In this document: positions 24,422-32,259 of the stretch, one piece after another | Position numbering within the stretch: the stretch's first letter is position 1 | Layout of the letters: every line of letters starts with the position of its first letter | Origin: Amycolatopsis vancoresmycina | Lineage (GTDB): Bacteria; Actinomycetota; Actinomycetes; Mycobacteriales; Pseudonocardiaceae | Length of the DNA stretch: 64,000 bases | NCBI RefSeq assembly: GCF_000716785.1 | Contig: NZ_JNYY01000008.1 | Span: 372,001-436,000 of the forward strand | Direction: 5' to 3' | Program-made: the position numbers and the translations under genes | Notes under the pieces: model-generated | What the model was told of the DNA's origin: nothing | Database searches by the model: none | Seen by the model: only the letters and a program-made list of their open reading frames with translations

Positions 24422-26173
24422 TCACTGCACGGCGGTGGCCGCCCACGCCGCCAGTTCCGCCCGCACCGCCGCCAGCTGGGCCGGCGTCGGCGCCGCGGCC
24501 GGTTCCGCGACCAGCGCGAAATGCAACCCCGGTGTCGCCGCCAGCTGCAGCCGGTCCCCCGCCCGCGTCACGGATGCCACGTCCGTCACCACCGTCGGGT
24601 TCATCCCCGCCGGGACGTGCAGTTCCGTCGGCGCACCCAGAGCCGTCCCCTGCCACACCAACACTCCGTAGCGTCCCGGGCCGACCAACGCCGAGGTGGC
24701 CGGCAAGGTGGACGGCACGGCGTTCCACGTCAGCGTCCGGGTGCCGTCGCGGGAGCGGTCCTCGTACGTGAACGCCAGCGTGTGGCCCGCCACCGCCGCC
24801 GGATACAGGCGGTCCAGGAGGCGGGCGTCCTGGCGCAGCTGGACGCTTCCGTCGTCCGCCGTGCGGGCCGACGAGAAGTCTTCGCCGTTCCACGCGTCGC
24901 CGTCCGTTTTCACCTTGTCCGGGTTGTCGTTCATCAGCTCGTGGTGGCGGCCGCTGTAGATGTCCCACTGCCACTGCGTCGCCGACAGCACCGGGCCCGA
25001 CTGCGCCGGGCGGCGCCACCAGTCCGCGCCGGGCACCCGTGAATCCAGGGCCTGGTACATCGCCTTGTCCACGGTCGGGGTCTTGTCCGAGGTGTAGCCC
25101 GTCATCGGGTGGCCGAACTCGGTGACGATCGCCGTCGTGCCCAGTGCCGCCGCGCGGTCGCGGACCGTCGCGAAGTCCGCGCTGTACTGGCCGTCGCCCG
25201 CCTTGCCCGGCATGAACACGCCGGACTGGGCGAGCTGGTCGTAGAAGTGCGTGTTGAACACGTACCGCGGCCCCATGACGCCGGTGTCCTGGAAACCGCC
25301 GGGGTGCAGCTGGAAGGAGATGTTGGCGTTCCAGAACATGTTCGGCTCGACGAAGGCCGGCTTGTCCTGCCAGCCGGCCGCATCCATCGCGTCGCGGAAC
25401 CGCTCGAAGAACGGCCACAGCACGTTCTGCTCCCACGCCTTGCTGTCCTGACCGGAGTCGTAGCGCCCGGCGAACGGCTCGTTGTACGGGTCCATCCCGG
25501 CGATGCCGGCGAACTGGGCGGCACTCAGGTTCGTCCGCAGGTAGGTCATCGTCTGCACGGCCTGGCCGACGAACTCGTCCTGGACGCCGCGGGCGTTGTG
25601 CCAGAAGTCCTTCGTGGCGTCCTGGACCGCGCCGTTCTGGGTGATGTTCTGCCCCCAGTGGGCGCAGATGCCGCAGCTCTCCGCCGGATAGCCGCCGAGG
25701 TCCACGACCCACTTCGGCGCGCCGTCGCCGGTGTACCAGCTGCCGCGGTTGAACAGGTAGCGGGAGAACAGGTCCTGGTGGAAGTCGGGCAGGACCGTGA
25801 AGCCCGCGTCCAGGAACGCCTTCAGCTGTTCGGTCAGCGCGGCCAGGTACGGCGTGTTCACCGGCCCGCGGACCGGCTGCGTCCCGGCCCACGCGATCGG
25901 GAACCGCACGGCGTTCGCGCCGGTGAGCGCCCGCATCGACTGCGCGGAGCGGCGTGCGTCAGCCGCGTTCGCGAACGGCAGGAAACCGTTTTCCGCCAGC
26001 TTCGTCTCCCCCGACACGTTGAACCCGCGCAACACCACTTCGCGGCCGTACTCGTCGACGAAGGCCGAGCCGCGCACGGTGAGCCGGTGCTGCGGGACAT
26101 CCTCGGCGGCAGCGGAGGCGACGACGCCGGAGGTCATCGCCACGGCGGTGAGCAAAGCCACGAGCGTGCGCAT
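24422..26173 (-). CDS. Secreted glycoside hydrolase family 5, endoglycoceramidase-like
   Basis: I chose the ATG at 26173 (MRTLVALLTAVAMTSG), with GGGG at suitable distance and a clean signal peptide ending near SAAAED; the frame opens at a TTG at 26206. The 583-residue enzyme has the GH5 pattern: VLRGFNVSGETK near the start, NAVRFPIAW, the acid/base Glu in DPYNEPFAG (about residue 232) and the nucleophile Glu in IVTEFGHP (about 353). A C-terminal beta domain of about 100 residues follows. Overall layout resembles endoglycoceramidase-type GH5 enzymes that cleave glycolipids or glycosides. It lies 79 nt downstream of a GH43-like gene on the same strand, probably in one transcript controlled by the operator at 27711. 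Confidence 0.88.
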   Translation of the reverse strand: MRTLVALLTAVAMTSGVVASAAAEDVPQHRLTVRGSAFVDEYGREVVLRGFNVSGETKLAENGFLPFANAADARRSAQSMRALTGANAVRFPIAWAGTQPVRGPVNTPYLAALTEQLKAFLDAGFTVLPDFHQDLFSRYLFNRGSWYTGDGAPKWVVDLGGYPAESCGICAHWGQNITQNGAVQDATKDFWHNARGVQDEFVGQAVQTMTYLRTNLSAAQFAGIAGMDPYNEPFAGRYDSGQDSKAWEQNVLWPFFERFRDAMDAAGWQDKPAFVEPNMFWNANISFQLHPGGFQDTGVMGPRYVFNTHFYDQLAQSGVFMPGKAGDGQYSADFATVRDRAAALGTTAIVTEFGHPMTGYTSDKTPTVDKAMYQALDSRVPGADWWRRPAQSGPVLSATQWQWDIYSGRHHELMNDNPDKVKTDGDAWNGEDFSSARTADDGSVQLRQDARLLDRLYPAAVAGHTLAFTYEDRSRDGTRTLTWNAVPSTLPATSALVGPGRYGVLVWQGTALGAPTELHVPAGMNPTVVTDVASVTRAGDRLQLAATPGLHFALVAEPAAAPTPAQLAAVRAELAAWAATAVQ

Positions 26174-26252
26174 GATGGCGGCCCCAAACATGAAGGAGTT
26201 TCGCAAAAGTTAGCGACCCGGTCCCGGGCCGTCAAGGGCCGGACGGCGCAGA

Positions 26253-27689
26253 TCAGGCCGCCTTCCGCAGCCACTGCTGGTTCGCCACCGCGGTGCACGG
26301 GTACTGCTTGACGGCCGCGCCGTCGGCCGTCGACCCGGAAACGACGTCCAGGCACTTGCCGCTGTGCCGGGCCACCCACCGGACGTACCCACCGCCGACG
26401 GCCTGCGCCTGCCACTGCTGGTTAGTGCCGCCGTTGCACGCCCACTGTGCCACCGCAGCGCCGTCCGCCGTCGAGGCGTCCGCGACGTCGAGACACTTGC
26501 CGCTGTGGCGGGCGATCAGGGTGGCGTAGCCGTTGCCGAGGTCGAGCACGCTCCAGTGCTGGTTCCAGCCGTTGTTGCACGAGTACTGCGTCAGCTGCAC
26601 GCCGTCGCCGCGCGAAGAACCCGGGATGTCCGCGCACTTGCCGCTGTGCCGCGCCACCAGCGTTTCGTACGCGCTGCCGGTGCCCGAACCGGTCACCACG
26701 CCGGTCGCCGGGTCGATGGTCACCTGGGGGTACCAGCTCAGCGAAACCGTGGTGGCGCTGGGGAACGACAGCGGCAGCCACACGTACCGGGACTCGACGA
26801 CCGGCCGGTTCCACGCGCCCGCCCAGCGATCGCCCATGAACAGGTACGAGGTCGCCGAGCTTCCCTGCAGGGGCAGCACGTACGCCGCCTGGCTGCCGTA
26901 CCCCGTCGAGTCCCCGAGGTTCGCCAGCCCGCTCCACGTCCCGGCGACACTGGTGGCCGTGGCGTACTTCTGCTGGTTCGGCTGCCAGCCGGTGGCGGCC
27001 GAGGTGACCATGAAGTAGACGCCGTTCCGCTTGAACATCGCCGGCGCCTCGCGGTAGGAGCCGGGCCACAGCGTCTGCACCAGCGCCCCGATGCCGGTGT
27101 AGTCGGCGGTGAGCCGGTACACGTTGAGATCGGCGTTCTCCCGGGCCGCGGAGGCCATGTACGCAGTGCCGTCGTCGTCCTGGAACAACGTCAGGTCACG
27201 CGACATGTGGACGCCGAGTGGGCGGAAGCTGCCGCGGTAGGTGTAGTTCCCGTCCACTGTGGACGAAGTGGCCACGGCCGCGCGCGCTTCGGCGTAGTCG
27301 TCGCCGTTCTCCTTGTGCATCCACATCACGTACTGGCCGGTCGAGCTGTTGTAGATCACCTTCGGCCGTTCGATCTTGGCCCGGCCCAGCTCGGCCGCCG
27401 ACGACTGCGTCAGGACGTCGTTGCGGTGTTCCCACGTCTTCAGGTCGGCCGAGCGGTAGACCGAGACCGCCTTGAAGGTGTCGTCGGCGTTGCGGTTCTC
27501 GCCGAACCAGTAGTAGTACGCGCCCACCTTGAGCACCCCGCCACCGTGGGCGTGCACGAGGGCGCCGGAGGTGTCGGTGAACTGGCTCCCGTTGGTCACC
27601 GTCACCGGCGCGGCGGACGCCGCGGGCGCCCCGAGCAGACCGGCCGCGAGCACGAGCAGGGACAGCACCACGCCACGTCGTCGTAGCAC
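26253..27689 (-). CDS. Secreted glycoside hydrolase family 43-like with ricin-B (CBM13) domain
   Basis: The 478-residue protein starts at GTG 27689 and has a Sec signal peptide (ending ASAAPV). Residues about 30-335 form a five-bladed GH43-like propeller (VHAHGGGVLKVGAYYYWFGE, RPKVIYNSSTGQYVMWMH, REAPAMFKRNGVYFMVTSA), close to exo-beta-1,3-galactanase-type enzymes that act on arabinogalactan. Residues about 345-478 are a ricin-type trefoil with three repeats, each starting ARHSGKC and ending in a Q-x-W motif. It is probably co-transcribed with the GH5 gene. A perfect GTTAGCGCTAAC palindrome 22 nt before its start suggests LacI-family control by a plant or mycelial sugar. Confidence 0.9.
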   Translation of the reverse strand: MLRRRGVVLSLLVLAAGLLGAPAASAAPVTVTNGSQFTDTSGALVHAHGGGVLKVGAYYYWFGENRNADDTFKAVSVYRSADLKTWEHRNDVLTQSSAAELGRAKIERPKVIYNSSTGQYVMWMHKENGDDYAEARAAVATSSTVDGNYTYRGSFRPLGVHMSRDLTLFQDDDGTAYMASAARENADLNVYRLTADYTGIGALVQTLWPGSYREAPAMFKRNGVYFMVTSAATGWQPNQQKYATATSVAGTWSGLANLGDSTGYGSQAAYVLPLQGSSATSYLFMGDRWAGAWNRPVVESRYVWLPLSFPSATTVSLSWYPQVTIDPATGVVTGSGTGSAYETLVARHSGKCADIPGSSRGDGVQLTQYSCNNGWNQHWSVLDLGNGYATLIARHSGKCLDVADASTADGAAVAQWACNGGTNQQWQAQAVGGGYVRWVARHSGKCLDVVSGSTADGAAVKQYPCTAVANQQWLRKAA

Positions 27690-27710
27690 GATGGCTCCTT
27701 CCGCACGCTT

Positions 27711-27722
27711 GTTAGCGCTAAC
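27711..27722. promoter_or_regulatory. LacI-family operator palindrome
   Basis: GTTAGCGCTAAC is a perfect 12-bp palindrome, typical of LacI/GalR-family operators with a central CG. It lies 22 nt before the GH43 start codon, in a position to repress the GH43-GH5 genes. No LacI-type regulator is encoded nearby. Confidence 0.75.
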
Positions 27723-27826
27723 AGAACCACCGGAAGTCTAGGCGCCGCGGACCACGCACCGTCAAGGGCCGAAGGTCGGGCGGCCCGGGCGGACGGCCGA
27801 TTGACCGCGACCGGGCGGGCCGATAT

Positions 27827-27838
27827 GTTAGCGCTCAC
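27827..27838. promoter_or_regulatory. Second LacI-type operator (imperfect)
   Basis: GTTAGCGCTCAC differs by one base from the palindrome at 27711 and starts 116 bp from it. The pair could allow looping by a LacI-family repressor, or the second site may serve the plus-strand genes. Confidence 0.5.
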
Positions 27839-27914
27839 TTCGCGCTCGGCGGCCGCGCTCCGGGGCCGCACCCCGCCTTCCCCGCGCCCGTCGGCACCCC
27901 GTTGGAGAGCCGGT

Positions 27915-28028
27915 ATGCCCGTTCGACTCTCGGCGACGACGCCGTCGTCGCACCTCGCCCGGCGGCACCGGCCGCTGACCGCGATCGTCACCGCCCTCGC
28001 CAGGGCGAGGGCGCGCCTCGTCAAGTAA
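27915..28028 (+). CDS. Possible small basic peptide (37 residues)
   Basis: An ATG at 27915 preceded by GGAGAG opens 37 codons: MPVRLSATTPSSHLARRHRP, then a helix rich in Ala and Arg ending ARLVK. It follows a LacI-type operator by 76 nt. It is basic and could be a leader or stress peptide, or chance in this GC-rich sequence. A larger alternative frame in this stretch also exists; I see no homologue. Confidence 0.25.
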   Translation: MPVRLSATTPSSHLARRHRPLTAIVTALARARARLVK

Positions 28029-28129
28029 ACGGCGTTCGGGTGGGTGAATTGAGCCGGTCGGCCGAACCGGATCCCCGTTCCCGCCGTATCCCCGCAGACG
28101 AGGAGCCGACGACACGGAGGGACGACGAC

Positions 28130-28849
28130 GTGGCGCGCGAAGGAACACTCATCGGTGAGCGGTACCGCCTGCTCGGGCCCGCGGGACACGGCACGGCGGC
28201 CGGCGTCTGGCGGGCCCGGGACGAACGGCTCGACCGGCTGGTCGCGCTCCGGCCGCTGTTCGACGAGCCGGCGATTCCCTCGCCCCGCACCCCGGTCTGC
28301 GACGTCGTCGACGAGGACAGCACGACCTACCTGGTGCTCGAATACCCGGCCTCACGCACCCTCGCCGAGCTGCTCGAGGAGTACGGCGTGCTGCCGCCCG
28401 AGCTCGTCGCCCGGCTCGGCGCCCGGCTGGCGTCGGTGCTGGCGGCGGCGCACGACGACGGCGTGCTGCACCCCGCCGTCGACCCGGATCGCGTGCTGAT
28501 CGCCCCCGACGGCCACGCCCAGCTCGCGGCGCACACCCCGACGTCAGGCGGCGAGGCGTACCTCGCCCCCGAAGTGGCCGACGGCGGGTTCCCCGACTTC
28601 CCGGCCGAGGTGTTCTCCCTCGGTGCCACCCTGTACGCCGCGCTCGAAGGACATCCCCCGGGCGCTTCGGCGTTCGCCCGCAGCGGGAGCACCGGCAGCC
28701 CGGTCACCGAGGCCGTGCTGCGGCTGCTCCACCCCGACCCGGCGGCCCGGCCCACCATGGCCGCGGCCGAACACCTGCTCCGCAGCGTGGCGCCCCGCCG
28801 TCCGGTGGCGCGGCCGGACGACGGGGCGGGCGACTACCGCTGCGTGTAG
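28130..28849 (+). CDS. Serine/threonine-kinase-like pseudokinase
   Basis: The start chosen is GTG 28130 (VAREGTLIGERYRLLGPAGH) with CGGAGGG before it; the frame is open upstream but the added part is not kinase-like. The 239-residue protein follows the Hanks kinase fold but has lost key residues: the glycine loop is GPAGHGTAAGVW, the VAxK lysine is replaced (VALRPL), the HRD catalytic loop reads HPAVDPDRVLI, and no DFG is present. The C-lobe helices (DFPAEVFSLGATLYAALEGH, LHPDPAARPTMAAAEHLL) are well preserved. It should be catalytically inactive and may act as a scaffold or sensor. It ends with a 16-nt convergent overlap with the nuclease-like gene. Confidence 0.85.
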   Translation: MAREGTLIGERYRLLGPAGHGTAAGVWRARDERLDRLVALRPLFDEPAIPSPRTPVCDVVDEDSTTYLVLEYPASRTLAELLEEYGVLPPELVARLGARLASVLAAAHDDGVLHPAVDPDRVLIAPDGHAQLAAHTPTSGGEAYLAPEVADGGFPDFPAEVFSLGATLYAALEGHPPGASAFARSGSTGSPVTEAVLRLLHPDPAARPTMAAAEHLLRSVAPRRPVARPDDGAGDYRCV

Positions 28850-30159
28850 ACGAAGCCGAGCTTGTCGACCTCGTCGCCGGCCCGCCCGTGGAAGCCGGCG
28901 ATCTGCCAGCCGGCCGGGGCCGTCCGGGTCACGCAGTCCGGCGTCGTCGCACCGCCGGCGAGCGCGCGCCCGAGGTTGGTGGCGAACCGGGCCGAGAAGA
29001 TCCGCGTGGTGTTGTTGTACTTGCCCTGGCACAGGGTCGCCGTCGTGACGTACTCGCCGCTGCCGAGCGTGAGTGACGCCGCCGTTCCGCCGGTGCCGCC
29101 GTGGGTCAGCGCGGTGCCGTCCTCCAGGGTCACCCCGACCTGGTCGACGCGGGACCCGCTGCGCAGCGAGAACGTCCGCACCCGGGCGGCGGCGGGCACG
29201 GCGGCGACGTCGGTGAAGTAGTCGCCGTGCGGGCCGCCGAACTGCTCGGACAGCTGCAGCGCCGGGTTGCGGGTCCAGCTGAAGCGCACGGTGATCGGGT
29301 CGTGGTCGGACAGCATCTTGCCCGCGCTGTCGAGGAACTTGGCGTGCTCGTTGTTGTAGAGCGTCGCGTCGAGCGACACGAGCTTGCTGCCGCGGTAGAG
29401 GACCTTGTCGACGACCTCGCAGTCGTTGGTGACCGCCTGCTCGTCGCACACCAGCGCCGGGCTGCCCGGAGCCGGCGCGACGCCGCCGCGCACGAGCTTC
29501 ACCCACGCGTCGGTCAGGCCGTTGTCCGCGGCGAACCCGGCGATCGTGTCGGCGGCGCGGGTGTAGCGCGTGTTGGTGTCGCCCATGACGACGACGGCGT
29601 TGCCCGCCGAGTGCGCTTTGATGAAGGCGGTCAGCTGCGCCAGGTTCGACGCGCGCGAAGCCTCGTCGCCGTCGTTCGTCCCGGCGTTGGTGTGGGCGTT
29701 GTAGAAGTCGACGTACACGCCTTCGGCCAGCCGCACCCGCATGAAGGTGAAGCCCTTCGGGGTCAGGCAGTCCCCGGAGTCGAGCTGGCAGGACGTCCAG
29801 CGGACGCGCTCGAAGTCGTCGGCGTCGTAGGGCAGCGACGACAGCGTGTTCAGCCCGCTGCCGATCCCGGCGCCGCCGCTGGTCGGCGTGCGGTACGGGT
29901 GCTGGTCGGCGGCGTAGAGCTTGGCGTGGTAGTTGAAGTCCTCCTCGACGTGCACGACGTCGTACGGGCCGAGCCGCTGCCCGATCGCCGTCGTCGCGGG
30001 GTCACGCGGGGTCGGCGCGCTCGAAATCCCTTCGGGCAGGCCGGCGACGTTGTAGCTCAGCACCGAAAAGCTGCCGCCGTCGGCGGCGTGCGCGGCCGTG
30101 GGGCTGACCACTGTGGACACCGCCGCGGCGAGCAGCAGTGCGGCCAGGCGTTTCTTCAC
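28834..30159 (-). CDS. Secreted endonuclease/exonuclease/phosphatase-family phosphodiesterase with jacalin-like domain
   Basis: The start is GTG 30159, overlapping the upstream phosphatase stop (GTGA). The 441-residue protein has a signal peptide (VKKRLAALLLAAAVSTVVSP ... AHAADG), then an EEP domain (DNase I-like/sphingomyelinase fold) with SVLSYNVAGLP, VHVEEDFNYH, VVMGDTNTRY, and the terminal SDHDPITVRF motif whose His is catalytic. From about residue 310 a jacalin-like lectin domain follows (GDYFTDVAAVP ... FHGRAGDEVDKLGFVYTQ). It may hydrolyse sphingomyelin-like lipids or nucleic acid, held on glycans by the lectin part. Translational coupling to the PAP2 phosphatase suggests that both act in extracellular phosphate scavenging. 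Confidence 0.88.
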   Translation of the reverse strand: MKKRLAALLLAAAVSTVVSPTAAHAADGGSFSVLSYNVAGLPEGISSAPTPRDPATTAIGQRLGPYDVVHVEEDFNYHAKLYAADQHPYRTPTSGGAGIGSGLNTLSSLPYDADDFERVRWTSCQLDSGDCLTPKGFTFMRVRLAEGVYVDFYNAHTNAGTNDGDEASRASNLAQLTAFIKAHSAGNAVVVMGDTNTRYTRAADTIAGFAADNGLTDAWVKLVRGGVAPAPGSPALVCDEQAVTNDCEVVDKVLYRGSKLVSLDATLYNNEHAKFLDSAGKMLSDHDPITVRFSWTRNPALQLSEQFGGPHGDYFTDVAAVPAAARVRTFSLRSGSRVDQVGVTLEDGTALTHGGTGGTAASLTLGSGEYVTTATLCQGKYNNTTRIFSARFATNLGRALAGGATTPDCVTRTAPAGWQIAGFHGRAGDEVDKLGFVYTQR

Positions 30160-32003
30160 GAGAACTCCCGCTGGATTCGGACGGACAGACCGGTGGGCGT
30201 GTACCGCGGAACCACCCGGTGGCCCGGGCGGTCGACCTGGATGGCGGCGAACCGGCCGCGCAGCCGCCGCGCGCACAGCACCTCGACCTCGTGGGCCGGG
30301 CCGGAGCCGGGCACCCGGACCTCGAGGACGCTGCCGCGCTCGATCGTGGCCTCGCCGCGGACGAGGAGCGGGGAACCGGCGGCGACGGACAGCGTGCCCC
30401 CGGTCTGGTGGTAGCCGGTCACGCGGAGGCCGGACACGCGCAGCTCGCCACCGGCCAGTGCGACGTCGCCGCAGCCGAGCGCGTCCGGCGCCGCCGCGAC
30501 CAGCGTGCCCGCCTCGACGCGGGTGCCTCCGCGGTAGCTGTTCGCGCCGGTGAGCGTCAGGGTCCCGGTGCCCGCCTTGACGAGCCCGCCGTCGCCGCCG
30601 ATGTCGTTGCGCCAGCTGTCGGCCGCGCTGAACCCGCCGCGCGTCGCGTCCATCACCACCCGCACGCCGGTGTCGAACGCGCCGAAGCCGTCCGCCGCGG
30701 CGAAGAGGTTCAGCCGTCCCCACAGCTCCGGGCCGTCGAGCAGCGGGTTCCCGGCCGGGAACGCCGTCGTGCGCAGGACTTCCCGCCGCTGCGCCGCGTC
30801 CAGGTACGGCAGGCGCGTCTCGAGCAGCACCTCGGCGCCCTTCGGGACGCGCATCGCGGTGTGCGCGGCCCGGCCCGGCAGGCCGTAGGTGGCCCGGTGG
30901 GCGACCAGCGCGGCGTTGGCCCGGCGGTCGCCGTATTCGTCGGCGCCGGTGTGCGCCCGGGCGAACAGCGTGCCGGGGGTCGTGCCGGTCTGCGCGGTGA
31001 AGTACTGCAGCGCCTGCTCGCGCGCGCCCGCCTTGAGCGCGGCGTTCTCCGGGTCGGCGAGCGTGGCGGCGGCGAGGGCGGTGGCCATGACGCGGCCGCC
31101 GATGACGTCCACCGGCGAGTGCATCCCGGCGACGATCCGCGTGTCGGACAGGTCGTAGGCCCGCGCCACCAGTTCCTGGAACCGCTCCGGGACCGCGTAG
31201 GCCAGCGCGAGGCAGGCGAGGTGGAAGGCGTTGGTGTGCCCGCTGGGGAAGCCCGCGTCGTCGACCGGGCTGGTGCTGCGCTGCCGCAGCAGCTGCGGGG
31301 CGACGACCACGTCCGATCGGTACACCGGGTAGCCGAGCGCGTCGGTCCGGCCGGTGTCCTCGACCCGGCTGTCGGCGGTCAGCCGCCACGGCCGCGGGTA
31401 CTGGTAGGCGTACTTGCTCGGGTTGCCCGAGGCGAAGGTGCCCCGGACGGTGTCCACGAGCTGCGCCACCAGGCCGAGCGCGGAGTCGTGCGAACCGGCA
31501 CCGAGCGCCGCCCCCGCCGGCGCGTCCACCGGGACGGCGTCGTCGACCTTCGCCGGCGGCGTGCCATCGGGGGCGGCGGTGATGCTGGTGACGGCGAGGG
31601 CACCGCGGCGGTAGAGGTCGGCGAGCGGGCCCAGGCCCCCGATGGCGGCGTAGGACTGGTGCTGGCGGTCGAAGACGAACGCGCGCTTGGCTTCGGCGGC
31701 GGTCCGGGCGCGGGTGACGGCGACGCAGTGCCGGACGTTCGCGCGCAGCACCACGGCGTCGAGCACGACCCCACTGTCCCAAGTGGACCCGGTGCGCCAC
31801 AGCCGCTGCATCCCGGTCAGGATCCGCACGACCGCGTTGGTTTCCGGGGTCCGGTTGGCCGGGAGGTTGGTGCGGTAGGCGTCGACGAACGCCGGTTCCG
31901 CCGCCCAGGCGGGCACGCCCAGCACGGTCGGCACGGCGGCAACGGCGGGGACGAGCGCGGACCAGCGCAGGAAGGTCCGCCGGTCCAAGGGCACAGGGGT
32001 CAA
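30156..32003 (-). CDS. Tat-exported PAP2 phosphatase (vanadium haloperoxidase fold) with an autotransporter-type repeat
   Basis: The 615-residue protein begins with a twin-arginine signal (PLDRRTFLRWSALVPA). A PAP2/class A acid phosphatase core shows the three motifs: K..YPRPWR (about residue 180), DAGFPSGHTN (about 250) and RIVAGMHSPVD (about 295). From about residue 465 a sequence typical of autotransporter-associated beta-strand repeats appears (GLVKAGTGTLTLTGANSYRG GT..VEAGTLV), followed by beta-rich sequence to the end. That repeat type is unusual on a Gram-positive phosphatase. It precedes, and overlaps by 4 nt, the EEP phosphodiesterase gene, so products may be released together by a phosphodiesterase-phosphatase sequence. 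Confidence 0.88.
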   Translation of the reverse strand: MTPVPLDRRTFLRWSALVPAVAAVPTVLGVPAWAAEPAFVDAYRTNLPANRTPETNAVVRILTGMQRLWRTGSTWDSGVVLDAVVLRANVRHCVAVTRARTAAEAKRAFVFDRQHQSYAAIGGLGPLADLYRRGALAVTSITAAPDGTPPAKVDDAVPVDAPAGAALGAGSHDSALGLVAQLVDTVRGTFASGNPSKYAYQYPRPWRLTADSRVEDTGRTDALGYPVYRSDVVVAPQLLRQRSTSPVDDAGFPSGHTNAFHLACLALAYAVPERFQELVARAYDLSDTRIVAGMHSPVDVIGGRVMATALAAATLADPENAALKAGAREQALQYFTAQTGTTPGTLFARAHTGADEYGDRRANAALVAHRATYGLPGRAAHTAMRVPKGAEVLLETRLPYLDAAQRREVLRTTAFPAGNPLLDGPELWGRLNLFAAADGFGAFDTGVRVVMDATRGGFSAADSWRNDIGGDGGLVKAGTGTLTLTGANSYRGGTRVEAGTLVAAAPDALGCGDVALAGGELRVSGLRVTGYHQTGGTLSVAAGSPLLVRGEATIERGSVLEVRVPGSGPAHEVEVLCARRLRGRFAAIQVDRPGHRVVPRYTPTGLSVRIQREFS

Positions 32004-32144
32004 CTCGGTCTCCTGAGGAGGCGCAACGGCCGGAAAAGCGCGCGGGGGAATTCGCTGCGGGAATGATCAGTGCCCGCCCGGACGGGGTCAAGGAGCGTCC
32101 GGAGTAATTCGCCGGGCAGTAACCTGATCTTTCGCGGGGGTATC

Positions 32145-32163
32145 GTGAATTCGACGAATTCAC
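32145..32163. promoter_or_regulatory. Perfect 19-bp palindrome in a divergent promoter region
   Basis: GTGAATTCG-A-CGAATTCAC has 9-bp perfect arms around one base. It lies between the minus-strand PAP2 gene and the plus-strand TAXI gene, 142 bp and 97 bp from their start codons. Form and position indicate an operator for a TetR/GntR-sized dimer. Confidence 0.65.
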
Positions 32164-32259
32164 CCACCGGAAACGGGAAAACCCCGAACCGGGCGACGAT
32201 CAGGGGTTCCTCGTGACCGCAGCCTGCCCGGACGGCGCGGAGTCTGGCACGATCGGCCC

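Larger units (their letters stand above)
27690..28129. other. Intergenic region between GH43 gene and pseudokinase gene (440 bp)
   Basis: This divergent gap holds two LacI-type operator sequences (27711-27722 and 27827-27838) and one possible 37-codon ORF (27915-28028). The rest shows no further recognisable gene or RNA. Confidence 0.65.

Noticed and set aside
26174..26252. GTTAGCG half-site before the GH5 gene as a third LacI operator
   Set aside because: Only one half is present (GTTAGCGACC), without the inverted arm.
30160..32163. N-terminal 668 codons of the long minus-strand frame that continues into the phosphodiesterase gene
   Set aside because: This part is out of frame with the PAP2 gene and has no domain; the true phosphodiesterase start is the GTG at 30159 with a signal peptide.
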